The translations under genes and the position numbers were made by a program. A stretch of 5,098 bases of DNA from Methanobrevibacter sp. (lineage in GTDB: Archaea > Methanobacteriota > Methanobacteria > Methanobacteriales > Methanobacteriaceae), in the NCBI GenBank assembly GCA_017652345.1, contig JAGCBE010000150.1, forward strand, positions 1 to 5,098, given 5' to 3'. The notes below the pieces were generated by a model. The model did no database searches and had not been told where the DNA came from. It was given only the letters and a program-made list of their open reading frames with translations. Positions 1 to 5,006 of this stretch are shown one piece after another; position 1 is the first letter of the stretch, and each line of letters begins with the position of its first letter.

Positions 1-96
1 CATCTTTTCCCCTCTTCTTAAATCAGCTGCCTTCTTACCTCTTCTGAAACCTTTATCTAATAATTCATCTGGAGTTGGAATAGTTGGTAACATCAT
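1..96 (-). CDS. NOG1-like GTP-binding protein, N-terminus only (partial)
   Basis: Reading leftward from 96, an open frame of 32 codons runs off the window edge. It begins [20 protein letters not shown] and continues with a basic stretch rich in Lys and Arg. The '[21 protein letters not shown]' style of N-terminus is what I associate with archaeal NOG1/Obg-related GTPases, which take part in large ribosomal subunit assembly. The G-domain motifs lie outside the window, so the family call rests on this N-terminal helix alone. Two adjacent ATG codons (94-96 and 91-93) are both possible starts. A GGTGAT ribosome site ends 5 bases before the first and 8 before the second. The gene lies on the same strand as the AMMECR1 gene, 140 bases downstream of its stop, across a gap containing a tandem repeat. 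Confidence 0.62.
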   Translation of the reverse strand, partial: MMLPTIPTPDELLDKGFRRGKKAADLRRGEKM

Positions 97-101
97 TTCT
101 T

Positions 102-107
102 ATCACC
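102..107 (-). promoter_or_regulatory. Ribosome binding site of the NOG1-like gene
   Basis: GGTGAT on the minus strand is complementary to the ATCACC part of the archaeal 16S rRNA tail. It lies 5 bases before the first of two adjacent ATG codons. It supports the reading of 1-96 as a true gene start rather than a chance frame. Confidence 0.6.
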
Positions 108-140
108 ATGTAATCATAATAATTTAATTTTTGTAATTTA

Positions 141-190
141 GTAATTTTAATAGAAATTTAATAGTTTTAATAGAAATTTAATAATTTTAA
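141..190. repeat. 20-bp tandem repeat, about 2.5 copies
   Basis: Copy 1 (141-160) and copy 2 (161-180) agree at 18 of 20 positions. A third, partial copy (181-190) continues the pattern with ATAATTTTAA. Each full unit contains TTTTAATAGAAATTTA. The repeat sits in the gap upstream of the NOG1-like gene, where its promoter or 5' leader should be. It could be a small regulatory array or slippage in AT-rich DNA. No clear TATA box is visible for the NOG1-like gene within or beside it. Confidence 0.75.
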
Positions 191-203
191 TAATTGCAAT
201 TAT
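190..203. repeat. 14-bp perfect palindrome in the AMMECR1/NOG1 gap
   Basis: ATAATTGCAATTAT is its own reverse complement and directly abuts the 20-bp tandem repeat. It has the form of a dimeric regulator site. In DNA this AT-rich a palindrome of this size can arise by chance, so a function is only a guess. Confidence 0.3.
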
Positions 204-236
204 CAATGTTTTAAGTTAATACTTTTATTTTAATCC

Positions 237-794
237 TTATTTAAATATTTGCCCTTGGAATTTGTATACTTTTGTATTTTTATCTAACCAAGCGTCTGGT
301 CTTAAACCTGCCTTCATGCAAGTGTGGGATAAAAACTCTTCCTTATCCATATTGTGTTCTGGAGCTACCTGTGGAAGAAGCAATCCTCTATAGAAACCTC
401 TCTCAACAATCAATCCATCTTCACCAATGATAATATTTTCAAGATAGTCAATTGGCTTTTCAACTTCAATGATTTGCGGCTTGGTCAAAACTGTAATTTC
501 ATATTCAAGTGAATCCAATTCGCTTTCATCAACACTTGGAAAACGTGGATCTCTCATAGCTGCTGAAATTGCTGAATCGATAACTGCATCAATCAATGGA
601 TAAACTGGTTCAGGATAACCTATGCATCCCCTTAGATTATTGTGCTTGTTCAAGGTAACAAATACACCAAGTTCCTCATGCATATAGTCAGGACAATCTG
701 AAGGTGTGTCAATTTTTCTATTTTCCTTAACATATGTTTCAATAGCATCTTTTGCTACACTTAACAAATATTTTCCATCATCTTCACTTAACAT
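237..794 (-). CDS. AMMECR1 domain protein
   Basis: The 185-residue protein is a single AMMECR1 domain at the usual length for stand-alone archaeal members. The family hallmark LRGCIG is at residues 54-59. Further conserved blocks are GVFVTL (43-48), RDPRFP (81-86), LEYEITVLTKP (96-106) and the 'GEDGLIVERG..RGLLLPQVAPE' region (124-146). There is no signal peptide or membrane segment, so it should be cytosolic. The family is conserved from archaea to humans and its biochemical activity is not settled. The invariant Cys57 and neighbouring residues have led to proposals of an enzymatic or nucleic-acid role. In many archaea it is encoded near Memo-like or radical SAM genes, but neither is seen here. 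The start is fixed by a well-placed AGGTGA 4 bases upstream. The 230-base gap upstream suggests its own promoter. I see no U-tract terminator just after the stop. Confidence 0.93.
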   Translation of the reverse strand: MLSEDDGKYLLSVAKDAIETYVKENRKIDTPSDCPDYMHEELGVFVTLNKHNNLRGCIGYPEPVYPLIDAVIDSAISAAMRDPRFPSVDESELDSLEYEITVLTKPQIIEVEKPIDYLENIIIGEDGLIVERGFYRGLLLPQVAPEHNMDKEEFLSHTCMKAGLRPDAWLDKNTKVYKFQGQIFK

Positions 795-798
795 ATTT

Positions 799-804
799 TC
801 ACCT
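799..804 (-). promoter_or_regulatory. Ribosome binding site of the AMMECR1 gene
   Basis: AGGTGA on the minus strand lies 4 bases before the ATG at 794. It is a strong match to the archaeal anti-Shine-Dalgarno sequence and decides the start codon. It follows an A-rich leader stretch (roughly 805-850 on the minus strand). Confidence 0.75.
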
Positions 805-848
805 TCAAATTTTTTTTAATTTTTTTTTAAAATTTTAAGTATATTTTT

Positions 849-887
849 TTAAAATTTATCTAAAATATCATTTTTAGACAAGTTCAC
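849..887 (-). other. Possible 10-12 residue leader reading frame upstream of AMMECR1
   Basis: On the minus strand a second AGGTGA (889-884) lies about 90 bases before the AMMECR1 start. It is followed 2 bases later by TTG (881-879), opening MSKNDILDKF and then TAA at 851-849. An in-frame GTG at 887-885, overlapping the ribosome site, would give MNLSKNDILDKF. The 2-base spacing is shorter than the 4-7 bases seen for the other genes here, so translation is doubtful. It may be a leader peptide, a remnant of an older start, or chance. Confidence 0.15.
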
Positions 888-920
888 CTACATATCTTTT
901 AATCAATTAGTTTAGTATTT

Positions 921-928
921 ATTATAAA
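921..928 (-). promoter_or_regulatory. Candidate TATA box for AMMECR1
   Basis: TTTATAAT on the minus strand, preceded by AAACGA as a possible BRE, would place the transcript start near 898-902. That gives a 5' leader of about 105 bases that includes the spare AGGTGA at 889-884. A weaker alternative, AAATATAC near 839-846, would start the transcript near 816 with a leader of about 20 bases. The sequence alone does not decide between them. Confidence 0.4.
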
Positions 929-970
929 TCGTTTATTTTAATTCTAGCTTCAATTAAATTGATAGTAAAG

Positions 971-992
971 AAATTTAATAAAAAATTAATTT
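971..992 (-). terminator. Weak U-tract terminator after tldD
   Basis: Thirty-odd bases past the tldD stop, the minus strand shows a run of six T (985-980) within AT-rich sequence that can fold only weakly. Archaeal termination often uses U-tracts without a strong hairpin, so this is a plausible transcript end, but it is poorly distinguished from the AT-rich background. Confidence 0.3.
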
Positions 993-1024
993 ATTTAATT
1001 TTGAATAAACAATAGGTATTTGAT

Positions 1025-2395
1025 TTAGCTACTTCCGCCCACCATTGCATTCAAGATTCTGGTGTGTGGTCCACCATCACCAACAGGTGCAGTTTGTCCA
1101 CCTTTGCCACAGTAACCGACACTAAGCTTGAAATCTGAACCTATTCCATCAACACCTTTAAGTGTTTCAAGAATGTTTCCAGATAATGAAACATCACGGA
1201 AGTGATCTTTGAGTTCACCATTTTCAATCTTGTATGCCTCAGTTGCATTGAATTGGAAAATTCCTTTTCCAGTATCAACTTGTCCCCCTCTTGAACCCTT
1301 AAGATAGATTCCATCATTGATGTCTTCAATAAGCTCTTCGAAACTTAAGTCACCAGGTTCAAGGAAAGTGTTACTCATCCTGACAATAGGTTGGTCACTG
1401 ATTGATGCTCTTGCATTTCCAGTAAGGGGAATTCCTAATTTGCCTGCACTTTCTCTGGATGACAGGAATGATACAAGCTCTCCATTTTTAACGATTTGAT
1501 TCTTTCTGGTTTTGACTCCTTCAACATCATAAGGGTAATAGCCGAATCCGTCCTTATAGCTTGAATCATCATAAATGTTTACAATGTCAGTTCCGATTTT
1601 CTTGTTCATCTGGTCATGTAAAATTGAATCATCCTGCAGTACAAGGTCTGCTTCTACAGCATGGCCTACTGCTTCGTGAATGAATACACCTGTAAGGTTA
1701 TTGTCAGCTACAATTGTAAAGCGTCCTGATGGAGCTGGTTTTGCATCCAACAGTTCAGTTGCCTTTTCTCCAATCTTTCTTCCAAAGGATTCAATGTCTG
1801 CATCCTGCAATATTTCGAATCCTTTAACTCCACCTAAACTGCCATGGTTGAATTGGATGAGTTCTCCATTTGAAGCAACTGCATTCAATGCTAAAGCCAC
1901 TCTTGAACTGTCGACAATAATTGTGCTTCCTTCAGTGCTTACAAATGCGCTTTTGCTTTCTCCATCTGAATAGCTGACAGTAGTGCTGACCACTTTTCCA
2001 ACATTGCTTGCCTTGTTTGCTTCCTGAATCAATTCCTTCTTGTCTTCAATGCTTACATCACTTACAGAAATTTTTCTATCAGTCTTTACATTATCCTCTA
2101 CAATTTCACATTCTGCAAGTTCAATGTCTCCAGTAAGTGAGTTTGATATTTTGATTGCCTTTTCACTTATTTCCTCTAACTTTGAAAAGTCGTTTGTAGA
2201 AGCGAATCCCCATGCTCCATTGTTCAATACCCTTATTCTTGCAACAGTGGAAAGGCCTGTGTTGATTTCCTGTATTTGATTGTCTTTCATGATTATGCTT
2301 GTATTGTTTCCTTTTCCTGCTCTTATGTCCGCATAATCAACCTTATCATCAATTTTAGTTAATATTTTTTTAAATAAGTCTATATGTTCTTCCAT
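1025..2395 (-). CDS. tldD: TldD/PmbA family metalloprotease, TldD type
   Basis: The 456-residue protein matches the TldD branch over its full length. TldD is normally the catalytic subunit of a TldD-TldE (PmbA) heterodimer that degrades small or unfolded peptides; in bacteria it processes microcin precursors and the CcdA antitoxin. The zinc-binding HExxxH motif is HEAVGH at residues 240-245, and the C-terminal metal-ligand region is GYCGKGGQ with Cys429, followed by APVGDGGPH (436-444). The substrate-groove block GSRGGQVDTGKGIFQF is at 367-382. The N-terminal domain covers about residues 15-90, with the family's usual glycine-rich 'NNGAWGFAS' strand (58-66). There is no signal peptide, so it is cytosolic. 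A GGAG site 7 bases upstream supports the ATG at 2395. The TldE partner is not in the window. It diverges from pyrI across a 163-base promoter region. The natural substrate in archaea is unknown. Confidence 0.95.
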   Translation of the reverse strand: MEEHIDLFKKILTKIDDKVDYADIRAGKGNNTSIIMKDNQIQEINTGLSTVARIRVLNNGAWGFASTNDFSKLEEISEKAIKISNSLTGDIELAECEIVEDNVKTDRKISVSDVSIEDKKELIQEANKASNVGKVVSTTVSYSDGESKSAFVSTEGSTIIVDSSRVALALNAVASNGELIQFNHGSLGGVKGFEILQDADIESFGRKIGEKATELLDAKPAPSGRFTIVADNNLTGVFIHEAVGHAVEADLVLQDDSILHDQMNKKIGTDIVNIYDDSSYKDGFGYYPYDVEGVKTRKNQIVKNGELVSFLSSRESAGKLGIPLTGNARASISDQPIVRMSNTFLEPGDLSFEELIEDINDGIYLKGSRGGQVDTGKGIFQFNATEAYKIENGELKDHFRDVSLSGNILETLKGVDGIGSDFKLSVGYCGKGGQTAPVGDGGPHTRILNAMVGGSS

Positions 2396-2402
2396 TTTAA
2401 GA

Positions 2403-2406
2403 CTCC
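2403..2406 (-). promoter_or_regulatory. Ribosome binding site of tldD
   Basis: AAAAGGAGTC on the minus strand contains GGAG ending 7 bases before the ATG. GGAG pairs with the CUCC end of the 16S tail, whereas AMMECR1 uses the GGTGA part. Both give about the same distance from start codon to 16S rRNA. Confidence 0.65.
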
Positions 2407-2428
2407 TTTTGTATTTTTATTTTTTTAA

Positions 2429-2453
2429 AGTTTATTTTTAGTTTATTTTTAGT
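2429..2453. repeat. 11-bp tandem repeat in the tldD leader region
   Basis: AGTTTATTTTT occurs at 2429-2439 and again, identically, at 2440-2450, with AGT starting a third copy. Short AAAGTTTA boxes (2427-2434 and 2454-2461) flank the pair. On the tldD-sense strand the unit reads AAAAATAAACT, and the array would lie in the 5' leader if the TATA box at 2487-2495 is used. An 11-bp period is about one DNA turn, as a protein-binding array would have, but slippage is an equal explanation. Confidence 0.6.
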
Positions 2454-2486
2454 AAAGTTTAATCATTATTATTTTATTGTTTTTAA

Positions 2487-2495
2487 TAAATATAA
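2487..2495 (-). promoter_or_regulatory. Candidate TATA box for tldD
   Basis: TTATATTTA on the minus strand would start the tldD transcript near 2465, leaving a leader of about 70 bases that includes the 11-bp tandem repeat. The same bases read AAATATAA on the plus strand and could serve pyrI as an upstream alternative, so the site may be shared. Confidence 0.4.
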
Positions 2496-2526
2496 CTATT
2501 CATAAATGTAAATTTAATACAATAAA

Positions 2527-2535
2527 TTATAAATA
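2527..2535 (+). promoter_or_regulatory. Candidate TATA box for pyrI, implying a leaderless mRNA
   Basis: TTATAAATA is centred about 28 bases before the pyrI ATG. With the usual archaeal distance of 24-26 bases to the transcript start, the mRNA would begin at or a few bases before the start codon. This agrees with the absence of any GGAGG- or GGTGA-like site in front of pyrI. Confidence 0.45.
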
Positions 2536-2558
2536 AAATTTAAAAGATATAATTATTC

Positions 2559-3017
2559 ATGACTAAACATGAACTAAAGGTTAAGCCTATTGAGAATGGT
2601 ACTGTGATTGACCATATTCAAGCCAATAAGGCACTTCAAGTATTAAAGATATTGGGACTTCCAAAGGAAGGAATTAATGTTGCTCTTGCTATGAATGTTC
2701 CTTCTAAATTGGGTTTTAAGGATATCGTTAAAATTGAAAATAGGGAAGTGGAACATACTGAAATAGATAAAATTTCCTTAATTGCCCCTAATGCTACAAT
2801 AAACATCATTAGAGATTATGAAATTGTTTCTAAAAAGAAAGTGGAGTCAGTGGAAGTATTGAATGGCATTGTAAAATGCACTAACCCTAAATGCATATCA
2901 AATACTGATGAGCCTATTGAAAGCAAATTTTATTTGGTTGAATCTGATCCTATCACTCTCAGATGTCATTATTGTGAAAGGTTAGTTCAAGCGGAAGAGA
3001 TTTCAAAACAGTTTTAA
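2559..3017 (+). CDS. pyrI: Aspartate carbamoyltransferase regulatory chain
   Basis: The 152-residue protein is the full-length regulatory subunit of aspartate transcarbamoylase, which makes carbamoyl-aspartate from carbamoyl phosphate and aspartate in the committed step of pyrimidine synthesis. PyrI binds nucleotide effectors (CTP, ATP in the E. coli enzyme) and holds PyrB trimers together. The N-terminal allosteric domain shows GTVIDHI (14-20), KIENR (58-62) and APNATIN (76-82), all close to the E. coli chain. The C-terminal zinc domain has four cysteines, C107 and C112 (CTNPKC) with C136 and C139 (CHYC), matching the four known zinc ligands. The lysine and histidine residues near the N-terminus fit the effector pocket. 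No pyrB is adjacent, so it must be encoded elsewhere. No ribosome site is seen before the ATG, and a TATA box about 28 bases upstream points to a leaderless transcript. A U-tract follows the stop. Confidence 0.97.
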   Translation: MTKHELKVKPIENGTVIDHIQANKALQVLKILGLPKEGINVALAMNVPSKLGFKDIVKIENREVEHTEIDKISLIAPNATINIIRDYEIVSKKKVESVEVLNGIVKCTNPKCISNTDEPIESKFYLVESDPITLRCHYCERLVQAEEISKQF

Positions 3018-3028
3018 TGGGTTTTAAC

Positions 3029-3043
3029 TTTTTTCTATTTTTT
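3029..3043 (+). terminator. U-tract terminator after pyrI
   Basis: Two runs of six T, separated by C-T-A, begin 12 bases past the pyrI stop. This is the usual look of an intrinsic archaeal terminator with no hairpin. The next gene begins only about 35 bases later with no evident TATA box, so termination may be partial and the downstream gene may depend on read-through. Confidence 0.5.
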
Positions 3044-3077
3044 ATTCTAATCATTTAATTTTTAAGGTAGTGGAATT

Positions 3078-3506
3078 ATGTGGGAAATGATTTGGCCACT
3101 ATTGATTGTTGTTTTATCAAATACTTTTTATAATATCTGCACTAAATCCACTCCATCTAATGTAAATGCCTTTGGTACTTTGATGCTAACCTACATAACT
3201 GCAGCAATAATAACTGGGGCTATCTTTTTATTTTTGGTAAAGCCAGAAAATGCTATCATCGAATTGTCTAAGGTCAATTGGACTTCCATCGTTTTAGGAA
3301 TAGCTATTGTGGGATTGGAACTCGGATACATTTTCATGTATCGTGGAGGATGGAAAGTCAGTTCAGGAGCACTTGTAGCAAATATATGCTTAGCTATTGC
3401 CTTACTCATTGTAGGTGCATTATTGTATGGTGAAAACATTACATTAAAACAAGTATTGGGAATCTTTATTTGTATTGCTGGTCTATTTTTAATAAACCTG
3501 TCATAA
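3078..3506 (+). CDS. Single-domain EamA-type (DMT superfamily) membrane protein
   Basis: This 142-residue hydrophobic protein has five predicted membrane segments, roughly residues 4-21, 31-53, 68-88, 95-117 and 123-141. That is one EamA domain, whereas most EamA transporters carry two in about 300 residues. The last two helices show the family pattern: a helix after GWKVSSGALVANI, then LYGENITLKQVLGIFICIAG, close to the usual 'E.lt..q..G..li..G..l' ending. Half-size members are thought to work as dimers, as the small multidrug resistance proteins do. The substrate (metabolite, amino-acid or drug efflux) cannot be told. The frame is complete, with a start at MWEMIW and a TAA stop, so it is not obviously a truncated pseudogene. 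The ribosome site is weak: AAGGT at 3064-3068, 9 bases before the ATG. It lies 60 bases after pyrI and may share its transcript. Confidence 0.8.
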   Translation: MWEMIWPLLIVVLSNTFYNICTKSTPSNVNAFGTLMLTYITAAIITGAIFLFLVKPENAIIELSKVNWTSIVLGIAIVGLELGYIFMYRGGWKVSSGALVANICLAIALLIVGALLYGENITLKQVLGIFICIAGLFLINLS

Positions 3507-3549
3507 AAAGAATTAAATATTTTATATCTATTTTATAAATTCTATTTTT

Positions 3550-3584
3550 AAAAAAAGTAAATTAAAGAAGTTAAAAATAACTTC
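3550..3584 (-). terminator. Hairpin plus U-tract terminator of the GMC gene
   Basis: GAAGTTA (3567-3573) and TAACTTC (3578-3584) form a perfect 7-bp stem around a 4-base loop. On the minus strand it is followed by TTTAAT and then, after TTAC, seven T (3556-3550). This is a classic intrinsic terminator for the leftward GMC transcript, 45 bases past its stop. The stem also lies downstream of the EamA gene on the plus strand, but there the following T-runs are shorter, so rightward termination would be weaker. U-rich sequence at 3520-3550 may end the EamA transcript first. Confidence 0.6.
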
Positions 3585-3599
3585 CTTATCATTAATATT

Positions 3600-3633
3600 T
3601 TTAGCATTTTATCTTTAGCATTTCATTTTTAGA
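3600..3633. repeat. 14-bp tandem repeat at the GMC stop codon
   Basis: TTTAGCATTTTATC (3600-3613) and TTTAGCATTTCATT (3614-3627) differ at two positions, and TTTAG at 3628 begins a third copy that overlaps the GMC stop codon. The repeat lies between the stop and the hairpin terminator. It probably arose by local duplication of the 3' untranslated region. Confidence 0.55.
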
Positions 3634-4873
3634 TTACTTCATCAATTAAATGATTAGCAAGTCTTTCAGCTAATGCTAAAATCAATAGAATCGGTGGTTT
3701 TCCAGGAGATACTGGGATAACACTTGCATCTCCAACATAAAGTCCATCGATTTGAGTCTTTAAGTTCTTGTCAACAACTTCTCCGATTGCAGCTGGTCCT
3801 CCAGGGTGAGCTCCTCTAAATACTGTTGAAGTCATTGTAGTTGGGTCAACTCCTGCCTTTTCAAGAACGGATCCTGCAGCTGCTGCACCTTGAGCAAGCC
3901 TTCTGATATCATCGATTGTATTGAATTTCTTAACGTTTCCATCAATGTCAACAGAACCTACCATATCATCTTCTACCTTTACCATAATGCTTAAGATGTC
4001 CTTATCTTCAACTTCTGGATTGGATTCCTTGAGGTATTTTGCAATAAATGAGGAAAAGTGAGGTGCTAAAATGTATTCTTTTCCAACTGCAAGTCCATTC
4101 ATCTGAACTTCACTGTTGTAATTAATGTCTTTCAAGTATCCTCCAACAGATACGAATGGGTCAAAGAACAATTTGTTTCCTGCATCAATTCCAGTTTTCT
4201 GCAAAATGACTGCAGAATCAATTGCTCCTGCTGCAAGGATTACCAAGTCTGTTTTTATGGTTTTGGTTTCTCCATCTTGGATGTATTCTACAGCTGAAAC
4301 CTTTTTGTGTTCAGTCAATATTTTTTGGACTTCTGCATTTTCTATTAACTCTGCACCATTTTCAATTGCAATGTCTATAAAGTCCTTTCCACTCCATTTT
4401 GCATCACGCGGACAACCGAATGAACATTTACCACATGGCTTACAGTCTTCATCTCTAATGAATTTTGGCATTCTAATTGCATCAAATCCACATTCACGTG
4501 CCGCATCCAGGAATTTTTGTGTCCCTTCACCAATATGATCATCATCCATTTGGTGAATTCCAGTCAATTCCTCTATTGTTTCATATTCCTTGCTAAGGTC
4601 TATTCCAAGCTCTTCCCTGAATTCATCTTCAAGAACCCTTACTCCATTACCTGCAGCAACTATTGTAGATCCACCAACACAAGTGGTCTTTAATAAGTCT
4701 AAACTGTTTTCATTTTCAAACCTTTTATCATAGTATTTCATGTCATATGTACCATATGCATCTTTACTATGTATATATGGTCCTCTTTCTATTATGGTTA
4801 CTGGAATATTAGCTTTTGCAAGCTTCATAGCTATTATTGCTCCTCCAGCACCAGTTCCAATAACTGTAACCAT
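3629..4873 (-). CDS. GMC-family FAD oxidoreductase with a four-cysteine ferredoxin-like motif
   Basis: The 414-residue protein has a GMC (glucose-methanol-choline) oxidoreductase layout. The N-terminal FAD-binding Rossmann motif is VIGTGAGG (4-11), with the acidic strand end at IIERG (27-31). The flavin-contact block TTCVGGSTIVAAGNGVR is at 63-79 and LAAGAIDSAVIL at 213-224. The C-terminal domain has FRGAHPGG, with likely catalytic His356, and GLYVGDASVIPVSPG (377-391). The second catalytic His/Asn of classical members seems replaced: the segment reads GKPPILLI (391-398). C144, C147, C150 and C154-Pro form CxxCxxCxxxCP, like a [4Fe-4S] ligand set; a Cys-rich block at this place also occurs in some other GMC proteins, so cluster binding is unproven. 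It is shorter than most GMC enzymes (about 500-600 residues) and should be cytosolic. The substrate is unknown; it probably oxidises an alcohol or similar group with a low-potential acceptor. Start supported by GGAG 7 bases upstream. Confidence 0.85.
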   Translation of the reverse strand: MVTVIGTGAGGAIIAMKLAKANIPVTIIERGPYIHSKDAYGTYDMKYYDKRFENENSLDLLKTTCVGGSTIVAAGNGVRVLEDEFREELGIDLSKEYETIEELTGIHQMDDDHIGEGTQKFLDAARECGFDAIRMPKFIRDEDCKPCGKCSFGCPRDAKWSGKDFIDIAIENGAELIENAEVQKILTEHKKVSAVEYIQDGETKTIKTDLVILAAGAIDSAVILQKTGIDAGNKLFFDPFVSVGGYLKDINYNSEVQMNGLAVGKEYILAPHFSSFIAKYLKESNPEVEDKDILSIMVKVEDDMVGSVDIDGNVKKFNTIDDIRRLAQGAAAAGSVLEKAGVDPTTMTSTVFRGAHPGGPAAIGEVVDKNLKTQIDGLYVGDASVIPVSPGKPPILLILALAERLANHLIDEVI

Positions 4874-4880
4874 TTTTTGT

Positions 4881-4884
4881 CTCC
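4881..4884 (-). promoter_or_regulatory. Ribosome binding site of the GMC gene
   Basis: AAAGGAGAC on the minus strand has GGAG ending 7 bases before the ATG, the same spacing and type as for tldD. It fixes the start just before the FAD-binding strand, where GMC proteins usually begin. Confidence 0.65.
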
Positions 4885-4939
4885 TTTATTTCAATTATTT
4901 AATCATTTAATTATTGATTTTTTATTTTTTATTTATTTT

Positions 4940-4976
4940 TTAATTAATAATATTTTGTTTTTAGATTATTAATTAA
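4940..4976. repeat. 12-bp inverted repeat in the GMC 5' leader
   Basis: The arm at 4940-4951 (TTAATTAATAAT) is the exact reverse complement of 4965-4976, with 13 bases between. If the GMC transcript starts near 4985, the whole element falls in its leader, shortly after the 5' end. All pairs are A-U, so the stem would be of modest stability. It could be an RNA stem-loop, a protein site, or low-complexity coincidence. Confidence 0.4.
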
Positions 4977-5006
4977 TTATCCCTTCATAATAGTATTTAT
5001 TTTTAG

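Noticed and set aside
805..850. Runs of T on the plus strand as a rightward terminator
   Set aside because: No rightward gene lies upstream of them; on the leftward strand they are simply the A-rich leader of AMMECR1.
1317..2279. Three plus-strand frames (60-97 codons) and one minus-strand frame of 62 codons within tldD
   Set aside because: They lie wholly inside tldD, whose protein is conserved end to end. None has a family resemblance or upstream signal.
3191..3439. Minus-strand frame of 82 codons inside the EamA gene
   Set aside because: It is antisense to a membrane protein with a clear helix pattern and has no ribosome site.
4125..4538. Plus-strand frame of 137 codons inside the GMC gene
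   Set aside because: It is antisense to a well-supported coding region, with no recognisable domain and no ribosome site; a shadow of codon bias in the real gene.
4769..4972. Plus-strand frame of 67 codons overlapping the GMC start and its leader
   Set aside because: It has a biased, repetitive composition (many Tyr, Phe, Ser, Asn), no ribosome site, and lies antisense to the GMC start and leader. It is a by-product of AT-rich DNA.
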